Positions 24,392-32,198 of a stretch of DNA of 64,000 nt are shown piece after piece. The position numbers and the translations under genes were made by a program. This stretch comes from Nostoc sp. UHCC 0702 (GTDB lineage: Bacteria; Cyanobacteriota; Cyanobacteriia; Cyanobacteriales; Nostocaceae): positions 4,441,918 through 4,505,917 of the forward strand of contig CP071065.1 of the NCBI GenBank assembly GCA_017164015.1, in the 5' to 3' direction. The notes beneath the pieces were generated by a model. It was not told the DNA's origin and did no database searches. It saw only the letters and a list, made by a program, of their open reading frames with translations. The number at the start of each line of letters is the position of its first letter. Position 1 is the stretch's first letter.

Positions 24392-27146
24392 CAGTCACCT
24401 CCTCCTCATCACGAGAGTTTAGCTCGTTAGATGCCAGATAAATCAGTGTTTCTAACTCCTCAGAACTTATCTCAGATAAGCTTGGTTCAATCAACTCAAT
24501 CCAAGAATCTGGGATGTAAGGCGTGATTGCACTCCACACCCTGTCAATTTCTTTTTGGGAAAATTGCCCAACTCTACTAATAAAACTTTCGACCTCATCA
24601 ACAACCAACCCAGGCGTAGCAAGGGGACGGTCATCCACCAGAGTACTGGGGTCGCCTTGGTTGCGCTCCACATCCGGCAACACCTGATCGCCTTCGCTAG
24701 ACAACCCTACCACCCTTGCCTGTTGCTCTAGTTCTTGCTTGATAGAGGTTGGTACTTTCTGGGTATTGTCAAACAATGGGGGTGCTTCAGTTTTCTCCAG
24801 GAAATCAGGGTATGCCCAAAAGCTTGGCAACATCCGCCCATCCTCGTCATACCCCACGGGCATAACAAAAATTCCTTTGCGCTTATCAAAGCTGTGTATT
24901 TTCCCCACTGTTCCAACTGGGACGGCGGTAAGGCGCACATGATCTGATTTGGCTTTAACCTTCACCCAATCACCTTCGGCAAACTGGGTAAATTTCTCAG
25001 CTAGCTCTCGCTCTTGAATGATGTTGATAATAGTGCGATAACCGCTTTCGGTCAGCTTGAGGTATTTAGCAATCACTCTTGTTGACCATTTCCCGTTCCT
25101 ACGCTCAATGTCGGTGAGATTAGGAATTAATTCTAACAGAGAGCGCGATCGCGCCTCATCCAGATTTTCCAGAGTATCAAGGAATAACTCAATTCGCTTA
25201 CGCTGGTCTTTGGCCCGCAGCGGTAAGCCGTGGTCGGTATTCGCCCGGCAGCTGAACAGAATCGCATCTACAAGCTCACCCGGTCGCAAGTCAATGTAAA
25301 TTTCCTTTCCGGCTGCGATCGCGGCGCTAACTCGGTGGTGGCAATCGCCGGCGTAGATTTTCCCATCACTAGCAAGGAAGGCAACTGGTAACGGGTGACG
25401 TATCCAATCCCAAAGCCCTTCGGTCATCAACTCCGTATACTGCTGTACTGTGGCGGGATTGGCTTGATATACGCCATCAACATCACGGGATTGTGTCCCA
25501 CTTTTAAGTGTGACCCACTCAGGGTTAAGCCACTGCTGCCCCGCTTCCAGTGAGGGAATAGAGATACTTGACTCGCTGGAGGGCAACTGCTGCTTGTTGG
25601 GGGATGACGGTTCTACCGAACAAGTATCGGCTTCTAATTCTTCCTCGGGTTCTAGGGGCAACTGCGACAGGCACGCCGTCCATGTTGTCGGGTAGCCAGA
25701 TATCGCAGCCATCATCTCGGCGCTTAAACACTGGGAATTCGGCACTATCCCTTGTTTCTTGAACCACTTCTCGCACTTGGTCTGTCCAGAGGGTCGGGAT
25801 GTCTTGCCAACAGAGGCAGTTAAGGTAGGCGACGACAAAAAGTCGTGTTCGGTGCTGGCAAGCTCCAATTTCCTCTGCTTGTAAGAGGAGCGGATATTCC
25901 CAAGTGTATCCTGCCATTCTGAGTCCTCCAAGGACTCCTCGCAAGCCGCGATAAAGTATTCCTTCTGGCTGCTCGACAATGACGAATTGAGGTAATCCCT
26001 CAACAATGCAACGGAGTGCATCCAGCCAGAGTCCAGAGTGTTCGCCAAGTAGTCCGATGCGATCGCCGGCGTTACTGGTGTTGTCACAGGGAAAGCCGAT
26101 GGTATGGCAATCGGCTGCTCCAGGAGTGGGGTGATAGTCTCGGATGTCACATTCGACGACTCTATGGGTGAAGTTGTCGCGGAGGACGTTACAGGCGTCT
26201 GGGTTGTTGTCGATTGACTCGACCCATTCAAATCCGCCGACGAGTTCGGCTGCTCTGGGGAATCCCCCGATGCCGTCGAACAGTCCAATAGCTCTAATTG
26301 GTTCGCGCATACTGTGAAATTTTCCCGCAAGTCTTCAATCGTGCATTGCAATTCGGAGTCATCAGCAAAGGTGACAGCAAAAACGCCTTTTTCTTCGGAG
26401 GTAATCAGCCCAGTGCGTGAGCCGTCACTGACGTAACAACCAGTTTTAAAGCTTGGTAGCTGGGGTGTTGTTACAGGGAAAGCTGATGGTATAGCAATCG
26501 GCTGCTCCAGGAGTGGGGTGATAGTCTCGGATGTCACATTCGACGACTCTATGGGTGAAGTTGTCGCGGAGGACGTTACAGGCGTCTGGGTTGTTGTCGA
26601 TTGACTCGACCCATTCAAATCCGCCGACGAGTTCGGCTGCTCTGGGGAATCCCCCGATGCCGTCGAACAGTCCAATTGTTCTAATTGGTTCCATGATTGA
26701 TAAGAATATCCTTCCTGTAGAACATAGCCAAGATCAACCAAGCGCTTCAGCGGCTGTCCAATACCATAAAGACTGGTGTTGAATGCGATCGCAAGCTCGG
26801 AAATTGTTTTTCTCTCGCCGCCGAAGCTTTGTAAAACTTTTTTTTCTAGTTCTGTTAAATGCCCAGTTGTTAATCGCTCTTTGGTTATTGTGAAATTTTC
26901 CCGCAAGTTTTCAATGGTGCATTGCAATTCGGAGTCATCATCAAGGACGACAGTGAAAACGCCTTTGTCTTCAGAAGCGATCAACCCAGTGCGTGAGCCA
27001 TCACTGACGTAACAACCAGTTTTAAAGCTTGGTAACTGGTACCCATCTTCATCACCGCTCTCGGCCCCATGTTCGGGCTGCCGCATCCCACCAAGTTTGT
27101 GCATCCCATCGTGGTATCCAGTTGAGGCGCTGGAACTGAGGTTCAA
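24381..27146 (-). CDS. ParB-like nuclease-domain protein with KOW-like and winged-helix parts
   Basis: A 921-residue multi-domain protein. Parts in order: KOW/SH3-like segment (about 37-92, LPSFKTGCYVSDGSRTGLI), winged helix (about 95-160), Ser/Thr-rich linker, a second KOW-like copy (about 230-285), linker, a region with QCLSAEMMAAISGYPTTWT near 475, a ParB/Srx-type domain (about 540-720, IYAGDCHHRVSAAIAAGKE), another KOW-like part (FAEGDWVKVKAKSD) and an acidic tail. It probably binds DNA; the ParB motif suggests partition or nuclease activity. Residues about 280-540 are coded in a frame that also encodes a cytosine methyltransferase. The start is uncertain: TTG 27146 opens the frame, but a 39-codon frame from ATG 27171 may be the true N-terminus after a frameshift. 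Confidence 0.75.
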   Translation of the reverse strand: MNLSSSASTGYHDGMHKLGGMRQPEHGAESGDEDGYQLPSFKTGCYVSDGSRTGLIASEDKGVFTVVLDDDSELQCTIENLRENFTITKERLTTGHLTELEKKVLQSFGGERKTISELAIAFNTSLYGIGQPLKRLVDLGYVLQEGYSYQSWNQLEQLDCSTASGDSPEQPNSSADLNGSSQSTTTQTPVTSSATTSPIESSNVTSETITPLLEQPIAIPSAFPVTTPQLPSFKTGCYVSDGSRTGLITSEEKGVFAVTFADDSELQCTIEDLRENFTVCANQLELLDCSTASGDSPEQPNSSADLNGSSQSTTTQTPVTSSATTSPIESSNVTSETITPLLEQPIAIPSAFPVTTPVTPAIASDYLANTLDSGWMHSVALLRDYLNSSLSSSQKEYFIAACEESLEDSEWQDTLGNIRSSYKQRKLELASTEHDFLSSPTLTASVGKTSRPSGQTKCEKWFKKQGIVPNSQCLSAEMMAAISGYPTTWTACLSQLPLEPEEELEADTCSVEPSSPNKQQLPSSESSISIPSLEAGQQWLNPEWVTLKSGTQSRDVDGVYQANPATVQQYTELMTEGLWDWIRHPLPVAFLASDGKIYAGDCHHRVSAAIAAGKEIYIDLRPGELVDAILFSCRANTDHGLPLRAKDQRKRIELFLDTLENLDEARSRSLLELIPNLTDIERRNGKWSTRVIAKYLKLTESGYRTIINIIQERELAEKFTQFAEGDWVKVKAKSDHVRLTAVPVGTVGKIHSFDKRKGIFVMPVGYDEDGRMLPSFWAYPDFLEKTEAPPLFDNTQKVPTSIKQELEQQARVVGLSSEGDQVLPDVERNQGDPSTLVDDRPLATPGLVVDEVESFISRVGQFSQKEIDRVWSAITPYIPDSWIELIEPSLSEISSEELETLIYLASNELNSRDEEEVTDAS
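25525..26310 (-). CDS. DNA (cytosine-5) methyltransferase nested in another frame of the ParB-like gene
   Basis: 261 residues transferring methyl from S-adenosylmethionine to cytosine. Motif I is AIGLFDGIGGFPRAAELVGG, motif IV GFPCDNTSNAGDR with the catalytic Cys, motif VI VIVEQPEG (a known variant of ENV), motif VIII GACQHRTRLFVVAY, and the C-terminal end has GRTVIPQQAAVALQR. The protein is short but complete. It starts at ATG 26310 and lies wholly inside the ParB-like gene, same strand, shifted frame. No restriction enzyme is adjacent, so it looks like a solitary methylase. A near-match to the element operator ends 2 bp before its start. Confidence 0.8.
   Translation of the reverse strand: MREPIRAIGLFDGIGGFPRAAELVGGFEWVESIDNNPDACNVLRDNFTHRVVECDIRDYHPTPGAADCHTIGFPCDNTSNAGDRIGLLGEHSGLWLDALRCIVEGLPQFVIVEQPEGILYRGLRGVLGGLRMAGYTWEYPLLLQAEEIGACQHRTRLFVVAYLNCLCWQDIPTLWTDQVREVVQETRDSAEFPVFKRRDDGCDIWLPDNMDGVPVAVAPRTRGRIRSRYLFGRTVIPQQAAVALQRVKYLYSLTGSGAAVA
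26446..26694 (-). pseudogene. Duplicated start of the nested methyltransferase
   Basis: MEPIRTIGLFDGIGGFPRAA, continued to motif IV (SFPCNNT), repeats the first 75 codons of the methyltransferase at 26310. It then runs out of homology and stops at TKL. It is part of a tandem duplication inside the ParB-like gene and cannot encode an active enzyme. Confidence 0.8.
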
Positions 27147-27171
27147 TTTCGTCTAATGGGTATTCTGTCAT
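27055..27171 (-). CDS. Small Trp-rich frame, possible true N-terminus of the ParB-like protein
   Basis: ATG 27171 overlaps the stop of the upstream gene by ATGA and opens a 38-codon frame rich in Trp (RWDAQTWWDAAARTWGRER), ending in TGA TGA. One base change in frame near 27060 would join it to GDEDGYQLPSFKTG of the ParB-like protein. It is either a separate micropeptide or, more likely, the displaced N-terminus. Confidence 0.45.
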
Positions 27172-27551
27172 GCTTGTTTTTTGATTAGGCTAATAACTTT
27201 TTCGGGTATTGGTTCGACACTGACGTTTCTGGGTTTGAAGGTGATGAGTCGTTCGTAAGACACATCACCTTGCTCATTTTGTCCGCTTGCCCGACTAAAC
27301 CAAATGGCTGCACCATACTTGTTGGCTGGCGATCGCCTCACCCAAATCTGACCGCCCCAAATGACGACAGCAGCGCCGTATTGGTCTTTTTTCTCCACAG
27401 ATGCGTTGATGGATTCCCAGTCAAAGTTAGGGAATGCTTCAATTGGATATTGGTAGTTGGGTGCTTTGGGTGTGGCTGGTGCTATCCGCTCTAGGGCATC
27501 GGCAATGCGGATTAGCACCGTCATAAAAAGTTCAAATTGGTCATTTGTCAT
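27168..27551 (-). CDS. Hypothetical protein, upstream partner of the ParB-like gene
   Basis: 127 residues: an N-terminal amphipathic helix (FELFMTVLIRIADALERIAP), then a beta-rich domain with GAAVVIWGGQIWVRRSP and AAIWFSRASG. No family is recognised. It is translationally coupled to the next frame by ATGA. Confidence 0.55.
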   Translation of the reverse strand: MTNDQFELFMTVLIRIADALERIAPATPKAPNYQYPIEAFPNFDWESINASVEKKDQYGAAVVIWGGQIWVRRSPANKYGAAIWFSRASGQNEQGDVSYERLITFKPRNVSVEPIPEKVISLIKKQA

Positions 27552-27568
27552 TGGTCAGTGGTCAGTGG

Positions 27569-27814
27569 TTATTCCTCGACTGGTGTAGCTTTTGCGATCG
27601 CGGCATTGCCAGCAATGAAGTCCAGTAGCCCCTCTCTGGTGATATCCAAGCCCTGAGTTACAGCGAGGTTTAGGTCATCAGACGGATATGCAAATTTCTT
27701 GAGCATTTTCAAAACAATTTGCTTTAGCTCGTCATCAGAGAGATGCTCTACTTGCTTTACTGCATCTAGTGCAGCCCGTTGGTTGACTAGGTATGGTGTG
27801 AATTTTTCAGTCAT
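27569..27814 (-). CDS. Hypothetical helical protein
   Basis: 81 residues from ATG 27814, which follows AAGGAG. The sequence is helical and acidic (HLSDDELKQIVLKMLKKF). An upstream in-frame start would run through the tRNA-like sequence and is rejected. Function unknown. Confidence 0.55.
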   Translation of the reverse strand: MTEKFTPYLVNQRAALDAVKQVEHLSDDELKQIVLKMLKKFAYPSDDLNLAVTQGLDITREGLLDFIAGNAAIAKATPVEE

Positions 27815-27834
27815 GTTTGCTCCTTCAAAAAACA

Positions 27835-27969
27835 TGGAGGCTCTTGGAGTCGAACCAAGTTTTGGGGTATAGGTCGCAGTGGATGCTAGCAATCCGACCA
27901 TGCACGCGGTGCATTTTTCCCGCCACCCAACAGTATCCCTACTGCGCCAATCCGTTCAGCCTTGCCTCC
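27835..27969 (-). other. tRNA-like sequence (T-arm and acceptor only convincing)
   Basis: On the minus strand, CTTGG TTCGACT CCAAG (27859-27843) forms a perfect T-arm, followed by AGCCTCC and A, which would be the 3' acceptor strand. A matching GGAGGC lies at 27969-27964, but 135 nt apart, too far for a normal tRNA. A hairpin with loop TGCTAGC sits between. No clear D-arm or U33 is present. It may be a decayed or interrupted tRNA gene. Confidence 0.3.
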
Positions 27970-27977
27970 AAGGCTAT

Positions 27978-28346
27978 TTACGCCGCCTCGTCAGCGAAAG
28001 CCTCGACACGAGCCACTGTTTCTCTTTTCAAGAGTTTTGCTACCGAAAACTCACTTTTGAGTTGCTCTAGCTGGATACACAAGATATCGCGTCGGTATGT
28101 TTCTTCCCCAAGTACATGGTTGAGTTGTTCGTAGTCGCCGCTTTGGCGAATGAGTTCAGCTTTTTTAGCTTTACGCTGTTGCTCGTTTTTTAATTCTGGA
28201 TCAAAAGCGGTTTGCAGTTCAAATTGATCACAGACATGTTTGACTCGTTGGGAAATTTGCTCAACACTTTGGTCGAGTTTGAGTAGTTGAACCTGAAGAT
28301 TTGCGATCGCGCCTGGGTATTCATGCAGATGGAGTTGTAGTTGCAT
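27978..28346 (-). CDS. Coiled-coil hypothetical protein
   Basis: 122 residues, almost entirely helical, with heptad-like spacing (LQVQLLKLDQSVEQISQRV and later LCIQLEQLKSEFSVAKLL). Its start overlaps the end of the next upstream gene by 26 bp. Function unknown. Confidence 0.5.
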   Translation of the reverse strand: MQLQLHLHEYPGAIANLQVQLLKLDQSVEQISQRVKHVCDQFELQTAFDPELKNEQQRKAKKAELIRQSGDYEQLNHVLGEETYRRDILCIQLEQLKSEFSVAKLLKRETVARVEAFADEAA

Positions 28347-28539
28347 TGTTTTGCTCCTTAGTAAAGTGTTCTAATCTTGCCCAAACTTCGTTGGTGTAAT
28401 GCAGGGCATCCTCCAAGTCTGTCGGGGTTTTGTAGTTTAATTGACTCAGATTTAATTGCCTTGCTGAATCGGCTTGTTGGACTTTAGTTAGGGCGTTGTA
28501 AGCTATTTCGAGATGTGTTAAAGCTTCCTCGTGTGTCAT
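28321..28539 (-). CDS. Hypothetical protein
   Basis: 72 residues, acidic and helical, Thr/Ala-rich at the end. It overlaps the coiled-coil gene, indicating coupled translation. No family recognised. Confidence 0.5.
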   Translation of the reverse strand: MTHEEALTHLEIAYNALTKVQQADSARQLNLSQLNYKTPTDLEDALHYTNEVWARLEHFTKEQNNATTTPSA

Positions 28540-28601
28540 ATTGTTGTTCTACTCACAGATTGGTAAATGCGCCGGTAGAGTGTCACCGGCGTTTTTATTG
28601 G

Positions 28602-29132
28602 TTACGAGCGATCGCGCACTCCTCGCAAATAACCCGCTCTGTATGGCCCCGTGGGGTAGACTGAGGGAATCCGCGCGATCGCATCTCGATACCCCCGTTC
28701 ATTGAGTTGTTCTCGGAACTCCCAGTTAGTTGAATCTTCGTAGGCATGGTGGGAAAAGTTCCCGGTTGCGGTATCTTCAGATTTTTCTAATGTTGCAACG
28801 ACGTGATTTTTGGTACATTCGTTGTTGATCGCTTCTGCCTGCGCGATCGCACCCCCATTACAGGATTGTTCCTTGCAGTTCGCCTCTGCCATCGCTGGGG
28901 CGATTTCTTTTTGCTGTTCAGCAAGTTGCTCTTGGATGGCTGTGTACAGTTGGGGAAGAACTGCAACTACATCAGCTAGTCTTTTGGCTTGAGCAACCAG
29001 TTGACCCTCGAAGTAGATGCCGTAGCCACGAGAGGTGATTGGTTGAACTAGGAGGTCGTATACTTTGGTGGCTAATGCTTGGACTTCGCGGAGGGTGTAA
29101 CGCTTCTTGGTGATTGTGTCGGAATGTGTCAT
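28602..29132 (-). CDS. Hypothetical protein
   Basis: 176 residues from ATG 29132 (MTHSDTITKKRYTLREVQAL). The N-terminal half is helical with a possible coiled coil (LYTAIQEQLAEQQKEIA); the C-terminal half has several Cys and ends GYRDAIARIPSV...YLRGVRDRS. No family is recognised. An operator-like site is about 110 bp upstream, shared with the divergent regulator gene. Confidence 0.5.
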   Translation of the reverse strand: MTHSDTITKKRYTLREVQALATKVYDLLVQPITSRGYGIYFEGQLVAQAKRLADVVAVLPQLYTAIQEQLAEQQKEIAPAMAEANCKEQSCNGGAIAQAEAINNECTKNHVVATLEKSEDTATGNFSHHAYEDSTNWEFREQLNERGYRDAIARIPSVYPTGPYRAGYLRGVRDRS

Positions 29133-29240
29133 AATTGGTACAAGTTTTTTCTTTAAGTTGCACCGCCTTGTCAGGGCGGTATTTTTTTTGGGAAAGGGTG
29201 GTGGTAGTGACACCACCCAATGGAACGTTTAACTAAGCTC

Positions 29241-29255
29241 TGGGAAAATTTCTCA
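29241..29255. promoter_or_regulatory. Operator-like palindrome, site 1
   Basis: TGGGAAAATTTCTCA, matching consensus TGGGAAAATTWCNCA. It lies between the divergent genes ending their 5' sides at 29132 (minus) and 29445 (plus), a typical position for a control region. Confidence 0.55.
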
Positions 29256-29444
29256 TCGCTTATGAATATAAATATACGTCAGGATACTATATTTTATCAA
29301 CACGTCTCACTAATATTTTTATATTTCTATCTACTATTAGTAGTTGTTTAAATAATATATATATTCATTTGAGGTATAAAATATGAGCTAGTTGTATACT
29401 AATAGTTTTATCAATACCAGGATTAGTATTGAGGAGTAGGGTTT

Positions 29445-29720
29445 GTGGGTAAAGCAGTGATCAGGTGGAAACTTAACGAAGTAATGGCTCGTAAGCGGAT
29501 CAAGAACAAGGATCTAGCTGAACGCATAGGGATTACAGAGGTTTCCATGTATCGACTAAGAAAGACAGACGAAATGCCTCGACTTACCCCAGAGCGATTA
29601 AATAGTATTTGTCAGTTTTTGAAGTGTCAGCCAGGTGACTTACTAGAGTACGACCCTGAAGATGAAAGCTTTTCTGATGAAAGTAGTTCTCCTACAAAAA
29701 GACAGCTAGCAAGCAAGTAG
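29445..29720 (+). CDS. Cro/CI-type helix-turn-helix regulator
   Basis: 91 residues with an XRE-type helix-turn-helix: IKNKDLAERIGITEVSMYRL, then LTPERLNSICQFLKCQPGDL. GTG 29445 follows GAGGAG at 8 bp. It resembles small phage-style repressors of cyanobacterial mobile elements. It is transcribed away from the long leftward operon and is a candidate to bind the 15-bp palindromes. Confidence 0.88.
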   Translation: MGKAVIRWKLNEVMARKRIKNKDLAERIGITEVSMYRLRKTDEMPRLTPERLNSICQFLKCQPGDLLEYDPEDESFSDESSSPTKRQLASK

Positions 29721-29793
29721 GCTGCGATCGCACTCTTTATTGGCAACTGACAACTGGTATGCGATCGCACCCCCTCATCCCCAGTCCCCATTT

Positions 29794-29862
29794 CCAATTA
29801 CCAGTTACCAATTACCAATTACCAATTACCAATTACCAATTACCAATCCCCAGTCCCCAATC
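29794..29862. repeat. Heptanucleotide repeat (TTACCAA)n
   Basis: About seven copies of TTACCAA, slightly degenerate, then CCCCAGT/CCCCAAT units. Typical cyanobacterial short tandem repeat in an intergenic gap. Confidence 0.85.
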
Positions 29863-29895
29863 CCCAGCACTGCGATCGCATCCATCCCAAAGCTT

Positions 29896-29910
29896 TGGGA
29901 AAATTTCACA
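29896..29910. promoter_or_regulatory. Operator-like palindrome, site 2
   Basis: TGGGAAAATTTCACA, 74 bp upstream of the ATG at 29985. Confidence 0.55.
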
Positions 29911-29984
29911 CTTATCTAGTAGCATCCCAATGGTGCAAACCAGAACACTGATTTTATGGTGGGGATAAACTAGCTGAGTGAAGT

Positions 29985-30437
29985 ATGAACCATCAGGATA
30001 TTATTCGAGCCGTAGAATCTTACATTGCCTTGGACGGGAGAATGGTAGTGATTGCAGCCGATGAAACTTATCTAGGCTTATTGACTTCAGACATATCGCA
30101 CCCCGAATCCATCTGCAACCCCCAAGGCAATTACGGCAGCCTTCACTCAACCACCAGCACCCAAAACCCACATTCCATATATGGTGGAATGCATGGACTT
30201 TACAGCCCCTATAACCCGTACTGCCTTCAGCCACCACAGCTAATAGCCAATGGACAAAATGCCGGCGTACTAAGTAGCAACCAAAATCTACCGGAAAGAC
30301 ACGACATAAGCCTGATTATAGGTATCTTGTTGGGGGCGCGATTTTCAACTAAATCAACGGCTGAAATCGTTCTGGATGCTGACAACCAATCAAGAGCGAC
30401 AAGCGCCTGGCTGATGAGTCAGACGTTGCATTATTAA
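29985..30437 (+). CDS. YLGL/ESICN-repeat family protein, cytosolic form
   Basis: 150 residues. Residues 20-85 match the secreted protein encoded at 32199-32576: TYLGLLTSD, ESICNPQGNYGS, NPHSIYGGMHGLYSPYN and PPQLI align with its YLGLVTND, ESICNKYGEFGS, SIFNRYGTYGGEYS and PPALV. Here there is no signal peptide, and about 60 unrelated residues follow. The family occurs widely in bacteria but its function is not known to me. Confidence 0.55.
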   Translation: MNHQDIIRAVESYIALDGRMVVIAADETYLGLLTSDISHPESICNPQGNYGSLHSTTSTQNPHSIYGGMHGLYSPYNPYCLQPPQLIANGQNAGVLSSNQNLPERHDISLIIGILLGARFSTKSTAEIVLDADNQSRATSAWLMSQTLHY

Positions 30438-30440
30438 TCC

Positions 30441-30887
30441 TTAAAATTGAGATGCTATCCTGAACAAATTTTGGGATGCATTCATGGCATCATTAAACAT
30501 GTTGTGAATGCCATCTCCACCTCTATAAGCATTTTCTTGAGGACTTGCCATGCCTTCAAGCCCATACTTTTTAGCTAAGGGGTTTCCTTTCCAATGTCCC
30601 ATTTCTAATCCTTTTCGATAATGCGCTTCCTCTTCTGGTGACATTTGTTGCTCATCCCCTTGCCGTGCTTGACTAAGGAAAGAATTATAGTCATTTTCAA
30701 AAGAATTTTTGTCTTTTACATAAACTCTACCTGCATCAGATTGGAATCCACCCCACTTGCTACCTATTCCAGTGCTGTTGAGACGAGAAGCTATTTCCTC
30801 GTGTTCACGTCTACGACGTTCTTGTTTTTCTGATGATTGCATTCCTGAAAACAAACCGCTATTTTCTAAATTTAATCCCCAAGTCAT
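30441..30887 (-). CDS. Hypothetical protein
   Basis: 148 residues, hydrophilic, with a charged helix (EKQERRRREHEEIASRL) and Gly/Asn-rich parts. No family recognised. It converges with the YLGL-family gene; the two stop codons are only 4 bp apart. Confidence 0.5.
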   Translation of the reverse strand: MTWGLNLENSGLFSGMQSSEKQERRRREHEEIASRLNSTGIGSKWGGFQSDAGRVYVKDKNSFENDYNSFLSQARQGDEQQMSPEEEAHYRKGLEMGHWKGNPLAKKYGLEGMASPQENAYRGGDGIHNMFNDAMNASQNLFRIASQF

Positions 30888-30982
30888 ATTTTTCTCGTGA
30901 GACGAATTTAATTTAAGTTACCCAGCACCGTGATCGCACCTCCCCATCCCCCCATCTCCCCCGCGGCATCCATTAACCTCAG

Positions 30983-30997
30983 TGGGAAAATTGCCCA
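30983..30997. promoter_or_regulatory. Operator-like palindrome, site 3
   Basis: TGGGAAAATTGCCCA, a strong dyad, 113 bp upstream of ATG 31111 and part of a conserved leader shared with the gene at 38603. Confidence 0.6.
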
Positions 30998-31053
30998 TTG
31001 AGGTATTAAATATTTCTAACAAAATTTCAGTATTCTGTGGTATGTAAATAAAT

Positions 31054-31085
31054 AAGGGGCTGACAAGTTGCGCCGTCAGCCCCTT
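31054..31085 (+). promoter_or_regulatory. Leader hairpin upstream of the MSV199 gene
   Basis: AAGGGGCTGAC and GTCAGCCCCTT form an 11-bp stem with a 10-nt loop. There is no T-run after it, so it is not a standard terminator. The hairpin is conserved at 38547-38577, 25-26 nt before the start codon in both cases. Confidence 0.65.
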
Positions 31086-31110
31086 AAATGTTTCAAATTC
31101 CATGACTATT

Positions 31111-31920
31111 ATGACAGAAACACTTTCACTTGAGCTAGTTAAAAACTTTGTTGAATCAGCAGACGAGTTTCCAGTAGATTTTGATGACGCTTGGCGATGG
31201 ATTGGGTACAGCCGTAAGGACAACGCAAAAACAGTATTGATTCAGAACTTTGAAATAAATCTCGATTTCCTGATTTTTCAGGAAATGGTTAATCGTCCTC
31301 AAGGCGGTGGGCGTTATAGAGAGTGTATTAAGTTAACTGTCGATTGCTTCAAGTCCTTCTGTATGATGTCGGGAACATCAAAAGGTCGGGAGGTCAGACA
31401 ATACTTTCTCCAATGCGAGAAACAACTCAAACAGTTATTACAGCAACCGCCTGCTGTCTCAGCATCCCCTGAAATACTTTCACTACTGGGTGAAATGTCA
31501 GAAGTCATAGAGTCCCACATACAAGCATCCCAGGCCCTCAACCGCGCTATCCATACAGCTATTCACCAACAAACCGACACACTACGGAACGCCTTTCAAA
31601 AGACCAAAGCCCTGCACCAAAAAACGCTTTCTCTGCCTTATTTTGAGCAGCCAACACAGCACCAACAGCAACCACAGCCGCAGTTACAACCAGAACCATT
31701 AACCAACTTGGTGCAACTAACCCCCAGATTAACCAGCAGAGAAAAGCGAGAAGCGGTCAACCTGTTCCTTAACTTGATTGAAGATCTGCCACCATACGAC
31801 GAGCGCCGCAGATGGAGCAGTCGCCAAATAGGCAAGTATTTGGGAGTGTCCAATAAGATGGTTTTGTACATCAAGCAAGAAAGAGAAGGTAGACGGCAAC
31901 CACCAAAATACACATCTTAG
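31111..31920 (+). CDS. MSV199/antirepressor-type protein
   Basis: 269 residues. The N-terminal 110 look like the MSV199 (Bro/antirepressor) domain: DDAWRWIGYSRKDNAKTVL, a GGGRYRECIKLTVDCFKSF core, and GREVRQYFLQCEKQ. A Gln/Pro-rich linker follows (about 185-210), then a C-terminal helix-turn-helix-like part (SSRQIGKYLGVSNKMVLYIK). ATG 31111 is chosen over 31102 because only the former is conserved in the paralogous leader at 38603. It probably counteracts or modulates an element repressor. Confidence 0.75.
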   Translation: MTETLSLELVKNFVESADEFPVDFDDAWRWIGYSRKDNAKTVLIQNFEINLDFLIFQEMVNRPQGGGRYRECIKLTVDCFKSFCMMSGTSKGREVRQYFLQCEKQLKQLLQQPPAVSASPEILSLLGEMSEVIESHIQASQALNRAIHTAIHQQTDTLRNAFQKTKALHQKTLSLPYFEQPTQHQQQPQPQLQPEPLTNLVQLTPRLTSREKREAVNLFLNLIEDLPPYDERRRWSSRQIGKYLGVSNKMVLYIKQEREGRRQPPKYTS

Positions 31921-32198
31921 GGATGCGATCGCACCCCCTCATCCCCCCCATCTCCCTCATCCCCCTCATCCCCCCATCTCTCCTGCTCCCCTGCTCCCCT
32001 GCTCCCCCGCCACAAGAGAAGATGTGGCGGGTTTATGTTTTGTTGAAGGTTAGGGGTTAGGAGTTAGGGGGTGTAGGGGATAGGGGATAAAGTAAAAAAC
32101 GAGAATCATTCTCTAATCTATTCCCTGTTCCCTAATTACCCATGTAATAACTATCAAAATGCAGCTACATAACATAGGTAAAATATGATGCAATGCCG

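Noticed and set aside
27569..27901. Longer version of the small helical protein starting at 27901
   Set aside because: The extra codons run through the tRNA-like sequence, and ATG 27814 has a good ribosome site.
31054..31085. Rho-independent terminator
   Set aside because: The stem is strong but no T-run follows on either strand, and it sits 25 nt before a start codon in two genes.
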